Origin: Chloroflexota bacterium
Lineage (GTDB): Bacteria > Chloroflexota > Anaerolineae > DSLN01
DNA length: 34,229 nt
Direction of reading: 5' to 3'
Assembly (NCBI GenBank): GCA_902812335.1
Contig: CADDZL010000007.1
Location: 1 to 34,229, forward strand
Shown here: piece by piece, positions 7,158 through 15,452 of the stretch
How the letters are laid out: each line of letters begins with the position of its first letter
How positions within the stretch are numbered: position 1 is the stretch's first letter
Translations under genes and position numbers: made by a program
The notes under the pieces: generated by a model
What the model saw: only the letters and a program-made list of their open reading frames with translations
Database searches by the model: none
Told to the model about the DNA's origin: nothing

Positions 7158-7514
7158 ATGGATGGCGTCACGTGTTGTGACCTCGATGACTTCCACAGGG
7201 CGATGACCGATGGGACGCGTCAGCGCATCTTGTCGCTCCTGCAAGGGCGCGAGATGAGCGTGAGCGAACTGAATGAGCACTTTGCCGTGACCCAGCCGAC
7301 GATCTCGTATCACCTTGCCATTCTGCGCCGCGCCAACTTGGTCCTGGCTCGACGTGCTGGGCGCCAGACCTTCTACCGGGCTAATCCGGACTGCGTTGCC
7401 GAATGCTGCACCGAAATCCTGACCCGTTTTCGGGTCGAGACAACCACCCTGCAGCGTGCGAGGCCACTGGGGCAGGGAGCGAACGTGGTCGAGCCAGTCA
7501 TTAAGGAGGGCTAA
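7158..7514 (+). CDS. ArsR-family regulator directly upstream of cooT-cooS
   Basis: A 118-residue winged-helix protein with the ArsR fold: FHRAMTDGTRQRILSLLQ, then the recognition helix in TQPTISYHLAILRRANLV and the wing RRAGRQTFYR. It carries two unusual cysteine pairs, CC at residues 6-7 and CC near residue 90, that could form a metal, redox or Fe-S sensing site in the dimer. Its stop overlaps the cooT start by one base (TAATG at 7512-7516), so it is co-translated with the nickel-handling and CODH genes and is the natural candidate for their control. Known CODH operons use CooA or RcoM, heme proteins; neither is seen here. The signal sensed is inference. Confidence 0.88.
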   Translation: MDGVTCCDLDDFHRAMTDGTRQRILSLLQGREMSVSELNEHFAVTQPTISYHLAILRRANLVLARRAGRQTFYRANPDCVAECCTEILTRFRVETTTLQRARPLGQGANVVEPVIKEG

Positions 7515-7711
7515 TGTGTGAGGCAACCGTGTACCTGGAGCGAGATGGCCAGCGCGAGAAGGTGTTGGAGGATGTGGTGCGGGTTGAGTCAACTGACGCC
7601 GGGATCGTACTGACCAAGTTCTTTCAGCCGCCACAGACCATTCAGGCCGTCATCCGTGAGATTGATTTCCTCAAGCATTCGGTGACGCTGTGGGCGGGGG
7701 GCGACGGCTGA
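7514..7711 (+). CDS. cooT: CooT-like nickel-binding CODH maturation protein
   Basis: A 65-residue protein starting MCEATVYLERDGQREKVLED, the typical opening of CooT, in which Cys2 next to the initiator methionine takes part in nickel binding. The length matches the family (about 65 residues). CooT is a small dimeric protein implicated in nickel delivery for the C-cluster of Ni-CO dehydrogenase. Its placement immediately before cooS agrees with that. It overlaps the ArsR stop by one base, has AAGGAGGG as ribosome-binding site and is followed by 44 nt before cooS. No CooC or CooJ gene is visible in the window. Confidence 0.88.
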   Translation: MCEATVYLERDGQREKVLEDVVRVESTDAGIVLTKFFQPPQTIQAVIREIDFLKHSVTLWAGGDG

Positions 7712-7755
7712 CGCGAATTGGGTAACACATAGCTGGACAAGGAGGTGCGGTAGCC

Positions 7756-9753
7756 ATGGCTGAGAAAATCGCCAATCACAACTGGACTGCCGACGCGGCG
7801 GTGGCTGAGATGTTGGAACGGGCTCAGGCGCTGGGGTTGCCGACGGCCTTCAGCCGCGCCCAGGCGATGAAGCCCTGCCCCATCGGCGAGGACGGCCGCT
7901 GTTGTAAGAACTGTAATATGGGGCCCTGCCGGCTGGTCAAACCCGGCCAGACCGGGGTGTGCGGCGCCACGCTGGAGACCATTACCGCCCGCAACCTGGC
8001 CCGGGCTATCGCCGCCGGTGCGGCTGCTCATGGCGACCATGGCCTGGACCTGGCCTTCACCCTGTTGGCGGTGGCCCGGGGCGAGGCGCCCGGCTACGAA
8101 GTGCGCGACCCATACAAACTGGTCAACGTCGCCGCAGCGCTGGGCATCCAACCTGATAGCAAGTCCATCCAGGCGCTCGCGCTGGAGGTCGCCGAGAAGG
8201 CCCTGGCCAACTTCGGCCAGATGCGGGGTGACCTGAGCTACGTCACCCGCGCGCCGAAAAAGCGCCAGGAGGTGTGGCGCCGGGCTGGTGTGACCCCGCG
8301 CGGCGTCACCGTCGAGATCATGGAGACCCTGCATCGCACCCACATGGGTACCGATCAGGACCCGGAGTCCATCCTGCGCCAGGCGCTGCGCACGGCCCTC
8401 TCGGACGGCTGGGGCGGCTCCATGCTGGCCACCGACCTGTCGGACATCCTGTTCGGCACCCCCAGCCCAACGGTGGCGAAGGTTAACCTGGGCGTGCTCA
8501 AGGACGATGCAGTCAATATCGTGATCCACGGCCACGAGCCGACCTTGTCGGAGATAGTCGTCGCCATGAGCAGCGACCCGGAGTTGATCGCCTACGCCCG
8601 GTCAAAGGGCGCCAGCGGCATCAACCTGGCCGGCATCTGCTGCACGTCCAATGAGGTGTTGATGCGCCAGGGGGTACCTTCGGCCGGCAACTTCCTCAAC
8701 CAGGAACTGGCCATTCTCACCGGCGCGGTCGAGGTCATGCTGGTGGACATCCAGTGCATCATGCAGGCCCTGGCGCCGCTGGCCCAGCGTTTTCACACGA
8801 AACTGATCACGACGTCGCCGAAGGCCCACATCCAGGGCGCGACCCATATTGAGTTTGATGAGCATCGCGCGCCCGACATCGCCCGCCAGATCATCCGCCT
8901 GGCCATTGACAATTTCCCCAACCGCAACGGCAGCGCCATCCCGACGGCACTGGCCGACGCCGTGCCCGGTTTCTCGCACGAGTATATCAACTACATGCAG
9001 GGAGGCGCCTACCGGGGCTCGTTCCGGCCGCTCAACGATGCCGTGATCGCCGGGCGCATCCGCGGCGCAGTGGGCATCGTCGGCTGCAACAACCCTCGGG
9101 TGACCCAGGATCAGACCCATCTGGACCTGGCGCGGGAGTTCCTGAAAAACGATGTGCTGGTCGTCCAGACCGGCTGCGGCGCTCTGGCCAGCGCCAAGGC
9201 CGGGTTGATGTTGGGTGAGGCGGCCTTCGAGTACGCTGGCCCCGGCCTGCGCGAGGTGTGCGAGGCCATCGGTGTGCCGCCGGTGCTCCACCTGGGCTCG
9301 TGCGTGGACAACACCCGCATCCTGACCGTGCTGACCCAGATGGCGACCGAAGGCGGGCTGGGCGAGGATATCGCCGACCTGCCGGTGGTCGGCTTCGCCC
9401 CCGAATGGATGAGCGAAAAAGCCCTGTCCATCGGCACCTACTTCGTCGCTTCAGGCGTGTACACCATCTTCGGCGTGAGTTCGCCGGTGGGCGGGAGCGA
9501 GGAGGTGAGCCGGCTGATCAGTGAAGGCTGGGAGAAGCTGGTGGGCGGCAAGCTGGAGTTCATCACCGACCCGGAGCAAATGCTGCAAAAGGCGCTGGCG
9601 CACATTGACGCCAAACGGGCGGCGCTCAAGCTGGCGCCATACGACCCGAGCCGGTGGGGTGCCAGTGGCGACTGGCGGATGCGCGAACTGGAGGGGCTAC
9701 CGTTAGCCGAGCGCCTGACGGAGTTGTACGGCCTGCCGCCGGCCGGAGCATGA
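7756..9753 (+). CDS. cooS: Ni-containing carbon monoxide dehydrogenase, catalytic subunit CooS
   Basis: A 665-residue homodimer-type Ni-CODH that interconverts CO and CO2 in the cytoplasm. All expected metal ligands are visible. The D- and B-cluster cysteines are at about C41, C49, C50, C53, C58 and C69. The C-cluster ligands are the HGHEP histidine (about 258/260), C295 or C296 (AGICCTSN), C334 (VDIQC), C444 (VGCNNPR), C474 (TGCGAL) and C516 (LGSCVDN). The acid-base residues K555 (MSEKALSIG) and H92/H95 (AHGDHG) are present too. The enzyme should therefore be active. A near-perfect AAGGAGGTG lies 8 nt before the ATG, suggesting high expression. Genes for the usual partners CooF, CooC and the acetyl-CoA synthase are not in the window. 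Confidence 0.97.
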   Translation: MAEKIANHNWTADAAVAEMLERAQALGLPTAFSRAQAMKPCPIGEDGRCCKNCNMGPCRLVKPGQTGVCGATLETITARNLARAIAAGAAAHGDHGLDLAFTLLAVARGEAPGYEVRDPYKLVNVAAALGIQPDSKSIQALALEVAEKALANFGQMRGDLSYVTRAPKKRQEVWRRAGVTPRGVTVEIMETLHRTHMGTDQDPESILRQALRTALSDGWGGSMLATDLSDILFGTPSPTVAKVNLGVLKDDAVNIVIHGHEPTLSEIVVAMSSDPELIAYARSKGASGINLAGICCTSNEVLMRQGVPSAGNFLNQELAILTGAVEVMLVDIQCIMQALAPLAQRFHTKLITTSPKAHIQGATHIEFDEHRAPDIARQIIRLAIDNFPNRNGSAIPTALADAVPGFSHEYINYMQGGAYRGSFRPLNDAVIAGRIRGAVGIVGCNNPRVTQDQTHLDLAREFLKNDVLVVQTGCGALASAKAGLMLGEAAFEYAGPGLREVCEAIGVPPVLHLGSCVDNTRILTVLTQMATEGGLGEDIADLPVVGFAPEWMSEKALSIGTYFVASGVYTIFGVSSPVGGSEEVSRLISEGWEKLVGGKLEFITDPEQMLQKALAHIDAKRAALKLAPYDPSRWGASGDWRMRELEGLPLAERLTELYGLPPAGA

Positions 9754-9762
9754 AAGGCAGTA

Positions 9763-10710
9763 ATGGTGAATAAGGCTATCGAGGTCTCGCAACTGACCAA
9801 AGTTTACCCCACAGGCAAAGCCAGCCAGCCGTTACGCGCCGTAGACGGCATAGACTTCGTTGTGCCTGAGGGCGAGGTGTTCGGCTTTCTGGGGCCCAAT
9901 GGTGCGGGCAAGACCACGACCATCCGCATGTTGACCGGCCTCTCGCGCCCCACGTCTGGGCACGCGCGTGTGTTAGGGTTCGATCTGGCCAGCGACATGA
10001 CCCGAATCAAGAAGCGCATCGGCGTGGTGCCAGAGGCGTCGAATCTGTACGATGAGCTGTCGGCTTTCGACAATCTGGTATTCGCCATGCAACTCTACGG
10101 CATACCGCGCGGCGAGCGGGCGGCGCGGGCCGAGGATCTGCTGCTGCGCTTCCGGCTGAGCGAGAAGCGCGATATGCCCTTTGCCAAACTCTCGCGCGGC
10201 ATGAAGCGGGCGTTGACTATCGCCGCTGCCCTGGCGCACCGCCCGCCGTTGGTCTTTCTCGACGAACCGACGACGGGCCTGGACGTGATGAGCGCGCGCA
10301 ACCTGCGGCGGATGATCGCCGGGCTGCGCGACGAAGGGGTGACAGTTTTTCTGACTACCCACTACCTGGAGGAGGCGGAACGCCTGTGTGATCGCATCGC
10401 CCTTATCGTCAAAGGGCGTATCGTTGCTTTGGACACGGTGGATGGACTGAAGGCCGCCACGCAGGACACGCCTGTAGTCGAAGTGACGCTGGCCGACGCA
10501 AGTAATGCCATTGAGACGCGGCGCATCGAGGGCGGTGATGTGGCGGCGGCAGTGCGCGCGGCGCTGGATCAGGCCGATGGTCGGCGTGTGCTGGCCGTCA
10601 ACACCGTCCGTCCGACGCTGGAAGATGTGTTCGTCCGCCTTACCGGCCTGAGCGCCGAGGTGATGCTGGCCGAGAAAGCCGGAAGGGGGCAAACCAATGC
10701 TGGCGGATGA
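9763..10710 (+). CDS. ABC-2-type transporter ATP-binding protein
   Basis: A 315-residue ATPase with Walker A GPNGAGKTTT, signature LSRGMKRALTIAAAL, Walker B LVFLDEPTTGLD and H-loop TTHYLEE, followed by the C-terminal extension (about residues 225-310) typical of DrrA/CcmA-like exporters. It begins 9 nt after the cooS stop and overlaps the permease gene by 14 nt, so it is part of the CODH operon. ATPases of this type drive export of small molecules, peptides or heme-like cofactors with a separate ABC-2 permease. What is moved is unknown. A link to CODH by operon position is seen; function in nickel or cofactor export would be speculation. Confidence 0.92.
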   Translation: MVNKAIEVSQLTKVYPTGKASQPLRAVDGIDFVVPEGEVFGFLGPNGAGKTTTIRMLTGLSRPTSGHARVLGFDLASDMTRIKKRIGVVPEASNLYDELSAFDNLVFAMQLYGIPRGERAARAEDLLLRFRLSEKRDMPFAKLSRGMKRALTIAAALAHRPPLVFLDEPTTGLDVMSARNLRRMIAGLRDEGVTVFLTTHYLEEAERLCDRIALIVKGRIVALDTVDGLKAATQDTPVVEVTLADASNAIETRRIEGGDVAAAVRAALDQADGRRVLAVNTVRPTLEDVFVRLTGLSAEVMLAEKAGRGQTNAGG

Positions 10711-11428
10711 TCTGCGGGGGATGTTTTACATCGGCTTGAAAGACTTGCGGGCCTACTACTTCAAGCCCCCCAACATCAGTTGGGGCATCCTCTTCCCCTT
10801 CGCTTTTGTACTGGCCTTTGCTATCCGCAATCCCGGCGACGTGCATGACCTGGTGCCAGGGTTGCTGGCGCTGACCGTTCTGTTCGGCACCAGTTCGATG
10901 GAAGCCATCGTCATTGTGTTTGAGCGGCGCATCGGTTCGTTAGAGCGGCTGCTGCTGGCGCCGGTGCGGCTGCCGGCGCTATTGGCCGGCAAACTTCTGG
11001 GCGGGATGGTCTTCGGGCTGACGGTAACGCTGGCCGTGCTGGTGATTGTGCTGATGGTCTTCGGTGCGGGCGGCATTCACTGGCCCTTGCTCGTCCTGGC
11101 TCTGCTGCTTTCGGCGTCAGCTTTTTCGGCGCTGGGGGCGTTTGTCTCGGTGGCAGTCAAAGAAGTGTTCGAGGCGCAGACGCTGGCCAATTTCATCCGC
11201 TTCCCGATGATGTTTCTGGGGGGCGTGTTTGTGCCGGTAGCGTCCATGCCGCCGGCTCTGCAGATCGTCGCCCGCGCCCTGCCGCTGACTTATTCGGTTG
11301 AAGCATTGCGCGCGGCCCTGGTGGGCAGCTCGCCGGCCAATGGGGTGCTTGACCTGGCGGCGCTGGCCGCGTTCACCGCTGTCCTGTTTGCATTGGCCGT
11401 GCGCGTGCTGGCGCAGCGGCTGGATTGA
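10697..11428 (+). CDS. ABC-2-type transporter permease
   Basis: A 243-residue membrane protein with six hydrophobic segments arranged as in ABC-2 permeases: an N-terminal cytoplasmic helix, the conserved FERRIGSLERLLLAPV cytoplasmic loop, and the segment FIRFPMMFLGGVFVPVASMP before the last membrane helices. It overlaps the ATPase gene by 14 nt, which couples their translation. Together they should form a simple exporter of two ATPase and two permease chains in the cytoplasmic membrane. Substrate not determinable. Confidence 0.92.
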   Translation: MLADDLRGMFYIGLKDLRAYYFKPPNISWGILFPFAFVLAFAIRNPGDVHDLVPGLLALTVLFGTSSMEAIVIVFERRIGSLERLLLAPVRLPALLAGKLLGGMVFGLTVTLAVLVIVLMVFGAGGIHWPLLVLALLLSASAFSALGAFVSVAVKEVFEAQTLANFIRFPMMFLGGVFVPVASMPPALQIVARALPLTYSVEALRAALVGSSPANGVLDLAALAAFTAVLFALAVRVLAQRLD

Positions 11429-11442
11429 GATGAGGTGCTCCG

Positions 11443-11994
11443 ATGTTGATCGAGAAATATGAGTTGGAAGTGCTCACCCCGCCGTGCGAGCCTGGGGCTG
11501 AGCGTTTCACCGCTGTTGCCCGGCTGCAGACCGACATCCGCGAGGTGTTCCCCTATCTGAATGCCACCCTACGGGGCGCGGTGTATAATCCTACCGCACC
11601 GGCCGTCACCTGGACCAAAGGCGGCCACACCGTCGCCTTCCATCCCGACCGGATCGCCGTCAGCAACGTCGCAGACCGTGATGCGGCCATCAAAGAGGTG
11701 GATGGGCTGGTGAAACTGGTCAATCGCATATGGGAACAACGGGACGAGCTCACACCCGATTTCGTGACTCACCAGCGCCCGACGCCGATGGCGGTCTACA
11801 AGCTGCTGCCGGGGACAAACTGCAAGGCGTGTGGCGAGCCGACCTGCTTTACCTTTGCCCTCAGGCTGGCCGCCGGGCAGGTGCAACCGGAGAAATGTGA
11901 GCCGCTGTGGACCGACGCCTATGGGGAACAGCGTGAGGCGCTGCTCAGTCTGGTGGAGGCCGGGCCGGGTGTTGCCATCGGCAGGGCGACATGA
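11443..11994 (+). CDS. Fe-S protein with a CFeSP-like four-cysteine (Fes) domain
   Basis: A 183-residue soluble protein. Residues 115-160 form the four-helical Fe-S domain seen at the N-terminus of the corrinoid iron-sulfur protein large subunit and related proteins: LLPGTNCKACGEPTC then FALRLAAGQ, with ligands C127, C130, C135 and C152 (CxxC-x4-C-x16-C), expected to hold one [4Fe-4S]. Residues 1-110 form an alpha/beta domain I do not recognise by name. Unlike AcsC there is no corrinoid-binding TIM barrel. It starts 14 nt after the permease, in the CODH operon, and may carry electrons for CooS or activate a corrinoid protein; both are inference. Confidence 0.8.
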   Translation: MLIEKYELEVLTPPCEPGAERFTAVARLQTDIREVFPYLNATLRGAVYNPTAPAVTWTKGGHTVAFHPDRIAVSNVADRDAAIKEVDGLVKLVNRIWEQRDELTPDFVTHQRPTPMAVYKLLPGTNCKACGEPTCFTFALRLAAGQVQPEKCEPLWTDAYGEQREALLSLVEAGPGVAIGRAT

Positions 11995-12006
11995 GGGAGA
12001 GATGAC

Positions 12007-13263
12007 ATGGAGGAAGACGTGAGTTCGAGCATCGTTGAGACCGCCTATGCGAAGGCGCGGCAGATATTGAGCAGCGAATGCAGCCCCATCGGGCTGATGG
12101 CGTCGCCGGAGGGCTACCCGCACGTCTGGGCGCGTGACAGTGTTATTACCGCTCTGGGGGCCGCGCTTCTGAGCGAGCACGCCAGTTGCCTGCGCGTCTC
12201 GCTCGCCACTCTGGCCGGCCAGCAATCCGAGTTGGGTGCCATTCCCAATAACGTCAGCGTGGCGACGGGGCGGCTGGATCACACCAATGCCGGTTCGGTA
12301 GACTCGAATCTGTGGTATATCCTGGGCCATTACCTCCAGTATAAGATTTTTGGCGACGCGGACTTCCTGCGGGCGTCCTGGCCGTCGCTGGAGCGGGCGC
12401 TGTTGTGGTTACGCTACCAGGACTCGAATGGCTGCGGCCTCTTGGAGGTCCATGAGGCCGCCGATTGGGCCGATCTGCTCGCCAACCGCTACAACATCCT
12501 GTATGACAATGTGCTGTGGTATGCGGCGTTGCGGGCGATGGGAGCGCTGGCGTCAGCCGTCGGTGCCGATGGGGCGCGCTACCGCGACATGGCTGCCGAT
12601 GTGCGCCATAAGCTGCGCATCGTGCTCTGGGTTGGGCCGGAGAACCAGGACGAGTGGGGGCCAAGCTGCCCGGGACACACCGAGTGGAAGCACACGCTGA
12701 GCCAGGTGGACCCGGTGCTGGTCAAGCGCCCCTTCTTCCTGCCCTACGTCGCCTTCCGTGACTACGGCGATTACTGCGACGTGTTCGGCAACCTGCTTGC
12801 CATCCTGTTCGGCGTCGCCAACCCTGCTCAAGAGAAGCGTATCCTGGATTATCTCCATCAGGTGGGTATTGCCGAGCCGTATCCGGTGCGGGTTCTCCAC
12901 CCGGTCATCCTGCCGGGCAGCAAGGATTGGCGTGAATACTACCGCAACAACAACCTGAACCTGCCGGACCAGTATCACAACGGCGGCATCTGGCCCTTTG
13001 TCGGCGGCTTCTACGTCGCGGCGCTGGTCAAGGCAGGGCGGTTGGACGAGGCTCGACACCAATTGGAGAAGCTGGCCGAGGTAAACAGGTTGGGTATTGA
13101 TGGCGAGTGGGAGTTCAACGAGTGGTGCCATGGCCGGACCGGGCGGCCCATGGGTTACCCGCATCAGGCCTGGTCGGCGGGGATGTACGTGTTCGCATAC
13201 CATTGCGTTGCTGAAGGGCGAGTGCCGCTATTGGACCTGGCTCAGCAGCCGGTGGCTGTATAG
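12007..13263 (+). CDS. Six-hairpin (alpha/alpha)6 glycosidase, amylo-1,6-glucosidase/invertase-like
   Basis: A 418-residue protein without signal peptide. Diagnostic pieces are YPHVWARDSVITALGA near residue 40 (the W-x-R-D motif of glycogen-debranching and neutral-invertase-like catalytic domains), DSNLWYILGHYLQY, HEAADWADLL, NNLNLPDQYHNGGIWPFVGGFYV and the C-terminal EWCHGRTGRPMGYPHQAWSAGM. These fit the barrel of GDE_C-type glucosidases or GH100-like invertases; the exact substrate (glycogen branch, sucrose-like sugar) cannot be told. The ATG is preceded by GGGAGAG. It starts 12 nt after the Fe-S protein gene, so it is at the tail of the CODH-block transcript although its function is in sugar metabolism. 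Confidence 0.8.
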   Translation: MEEDVSSSIVETAYAKARQILSSECSPIGLMASPEGYPHVWARDSVITALGAALLSEHASCLRVSLATLAGQQSELGAIPNNVSVATGRLDHTNAGSVDSNLWYILGHYLQYKIFGDADFLRASWPSLERALLWLRYQDSNGCGLLEVHEAADWADLLANRYNILYDNVLWYAALRAMGALASAVGADGARYRDMAADVRHKLRIVLWVGPENQDEWGPSCPGHTEWKHTLSQVDPVLVKRPFFLPYVAFRDYGDYCDVFGNLLAILFGVANPAQEKRILDYLHQVGIAEPYPVRVLHPVILPGSKDWREYYRNNNLNLPDQYHNGGIWPFVGGFYVAALVKAGRLDEARHQLEKLAEVNRLGIDGEWEFNEWCHGRTGRPMGYPHQAWSAGMYVFAYHCVAEGRVPLLDLAQQPVAV

Positions 13264-13577
13264 CCTCATAGTTTCTGGTCAAAGGATGGGCTGCGGCGCA
13301 AGGGATAGATAGACTGCGAACACGGCAGATGGCGCTTCCCTTTTCGCTCAAGTCATCGTCAGGCGCTGTTCTGACGCGCTCTTTTGAGAGCGGATCGGCC
13401 TATTTCTTTTGTTTCTAGGGGATTGCAGCGGACGCGGACAAGCCGTGCCTGAGGCGCGTGCCGTCAGCCTGGCTACTCCGCCAGCAACCCCTTCTCCAGC
13501 GCGTAGCACACCACCGCCTGCGCCGACCGGGCTTCTCCGTAAGGTGAACAAGATTTCTCTCGGCTTGATCCGCAAGG
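13264..13577. other. Convergent non-coding spacer with a terminator-like stem
   Basis: The 314-nt spacer separates the + strand glycosidase from the - strand DUF2085 gene. It holds one terminator-like stem-loop (13377-13392). On the - strand the codons just before 13475 read like the tail of a helical protein (ending LEKGLLAE, then TAG), but no start, ribosome-binding site or recognisable domain goes with it. I see no supported gene here. Confidence 0.6.
13377..13392 (+). terminator. Stem-loop between convergent genes
   Basis: CGCTCT-TTTG-AGAGCG forms a 6-bp stem with a 4-nt loop; a T-rich stretch (CTATTTCTTTTGTTTC) begins about 13 nt later. Its place between two convergent genes fits a terminator, though the T-run is not directly adjacent. 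Confidence 0.4.
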
Positions 13578-14330
13578 CTACATGGGCAGCCCCGCCCGCC
13601 GGAATTTGGCCTCGATGGCCGCAGCCGTTTCCTGGAAGTACTGTTCGGCATAGGGGAAGGCAAACCATGCTGCCCCTAGCCCCATCAGGGTGCCGGTCAA
13701 TAGCCGCATCCAGGAGTTGAATGAGCCCAATGCGTCGCCGGCGTAGAACCAGGCCGGCAAAGCCTGGCCGGTGAGCGCCGCCAACCAGGCATTGCTGTCA
13801 CGGAACCCTTGCCCGATGCCTGCCAGATCGCTGATGAAGTGGGTGGTGCCATCCAGTGCCAGCGGCAGCGCCAGCAGCACCAGCAGACGCCAGTCCAGGG
13901 GCCGCACGCGCCGGCGAAGCAGCCCGTAGATCACGGCACCGAACCAGACGGATGTATACAGCGATACCATCCGGTCCGACCAGGCGACCTTGTAGCCCAT
14001 GGCGGCATTGCCGATAAATTGGCGCAGTGTCAGCGGGTTATCGCCCCCCGGCCAGATGGCGTGGATCTGATCGAGGCTGTACATGACCTGGGGGCCGAAC
14101 AGGAAGAATGACCGTTCCGGCAATTGGTGGCATTGGGTGCTGTAGATGGCGTAGATGGTCCGCGCCGGGCCTTCAAGCCCACTTCGCATGAAGATGGGCG
14201 CCAGCCAGGGCAGCCAGACGTATAGACCCCACGCCACCAGGAACGTTGCCAACCAATGGCGGCTTAAGGCCAACACGATCCGGTTGGCGCGGACCGCGCC
14301 TTGCTTACGTTGGACGAGGGTGTTCTCCAT
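13578..14330 (-). CDS. DUF2085 family membrane protein
   Basis: A 250-residue integral membrane protein with about five to six hydrophobic segments. It has the DUF2085 hallmark CHQLPERSFFLFG at about residues 65-78, a GNAAMGYKVAWSDRM segment and a LPLALDGTTHFISDL segment, all typical. The family's function is unknown. The longest frame starts at a GTG at 14336, but ATG 14330 has GGAG 7 nt upstream and is preferred. It is transcribed divergently from prmA. No functional link to neighbours can be read. Confidence 0.85.
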   Translation of the reverse strand: MENTLVQRKQGAVRANRIVLALSRHWLATFLVAWGLYVWLPWLAPIFMRSGLEGPARTIYAIYSTQCHQLPERSFFLFGPQVMYSLDQIHAIWPGGDNPLTLRQFIGNAAMGYKVAWSDRMVSLYTSVWFGAVIYGLLRRRVRPLDWRLLVLLALPLALDGTTHFISDLAGIGQGFRDSNAWLAALTGQALPAWFYAGDALGSFNSWMRLLTGTLMGLGAAWFAFPYAEQYFQETAAAIEAKFRRAGLPM

Positions 14331-14491
14331 AATCACGCTCCACCAGATCTTATCCTGGCCCGGGTCGCAGGTCTGGTATGAAGCTTACTTTACCCTAATT
14401 GGCCGGATTATGCAATGGGCCGCACGGCCCAATCGTTACTCTCGCATGACCTCTGTGCTCTTTCCGCTCTTTGCAGTAGAATCGCAGCGCG

Positions 14492-15445
14492 ATGAACTGG
14501 TTAGAGCTAAGCGTAGTCGTAGATGGTGAAGCGGCAGAGGCGGTCGCTGAGGCCCTGCGCCCGTTTGCGCACGGCGGCGTGGCCATTGAACAGGTCGGCG
14601 GACAGTTGCCCTCCCTGGCTGATGATTGGTCGGTGGAGGTGGCCGGACCGGTGGTCTATGCAGTGCGTATCTACCTGCCTGACGATGAAGCGGCATCGGT
14701 AACGTTGTGTCGGGCTGAAGAGGCCATCTGGCACCTGGGCCAGCTTTACCCTATGCCTGCACCCCAGGTGCGCCGCGTGGCCGAGGAGGACTGGACCGAG
14801 GCCTGGAAGGCGCATTTCAGCATCACCCGTGTCGCGCGACGGCTGGTCATTGTCCCTGCCTGGCGTGAGTATACGCCACAAGCCGAGGATGTCGTCATCA
14901 TCCTTGATCCCGGCATGGCCTTCGGTACGGGCTTGCATCCGACAACGCAAATGTGTCTGAGTGCGCTGGAGGACCTCCTGCGTCCCGGTATGCACGTCCT
15001 TGACCTGGGTACCGGCTCAGGCATTCTGGCGGTGGCTGCAGCCAAATTGGGTGCGGCCGCTGTCCTCGCCCTGGACACCGACAGCGTGGCCGTCACGGCC
15101 GCGCGAGCCAACGTCGCCGCCAACCACGTCGAGCCGATTGTGCGCGTTGAGGCGGGCTCCCTTGATCTGGCGGGCGCTGGGACGTGGGATTTGATCCTGG
15201 TCAACATCCTCGCGCCGGTCATTATCCGCTTCCTTGAAGCCGGGCTTGCAGCCCGTTTGCGACCGGGCGGCGTGCTTGTGGCTGCGGGCATCATCGCCGA
15301 CCAAGCGCCTGCTGTGATTGAGGCCCTGGCTGCGGCCGGGCTGGCCCTCAGCGAGCAACGCCAGATCAACGACTGGATCACGCTCATTGCGGCCCGACCG
15401 GGCGGACAGGCCCCGAACCCATTCCTTCGCTATCGCTCAGGATGA
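14492..15445 (+). CDS. prmA: Ribosomal protein L11 methyltransferase
   Basis: A 317-residue class I SAM-dependent methyltransferase. The N-terminal 90 residues form the L11-recognition domain (MNWLELSVVVDGEAAEAVAE), then the linker EDWTEAWKAHFSITRVARRL leads into the catalytic domain with DPGMAFGTGLHPTT and the SAM-binding VLDLGTGSGILAVAAAKLGA. The LVNILAPV motif is the PrmA post-I signature. It trimethylates ribosomal protein L11. There is no Shine-Dalgarno sequence; a TAGAAT hexamer ends 9 nt before the ATG, so the transcript may be leaderless or nearly so. It converges on the epimerase gene with only 7 nt between stops. Confidence 0.95.
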   Translation: MNWLELSVVVDGEAAEAVAEALRPFAHGGVAIEQVGGQLPSLADDWSVEVAGPVVYAVRIYLPDDEAASVTLCRAEEAIWHLGQLYPMPAPQVRRVAEEDWTEAWKAHFSITRVARRLVIVPAWREYTPQAEDVVIILDPGMAFGTGLHPTTQMCLSALEDLLRPGMHVLDLGTGSGILAVAAAKLGAAAVLALDTDSVAVTAARANVAANHVEPIVRVEAGSLDLAGAGTWDLILVNILAPVIIRFLEAGLAARLRPGGVLVAAGIIADQAPAVIEALAAAGLALSEQRQINDWITLIAARPGGQAPNPFLRYRSG

Positions 15446-15452
15446 CATTGAT

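Noticed and set aside
9763-11428. The ABC-2 exporter as transporter of the candidate peptide.
   Set aside because: It is 14 kb away on the other strand and coupled to cooS, with no peptidase domain; no evidence links it to the peptide operon.
13415-13668. Minus-strand frames in the convergent spacer, including a helical-looking tail ending LEKGLLAE.
   Set aside because: No start or ribosome-binding site, frames change along the stretch, and no domain is recognisable; at most a relic of an old gene.
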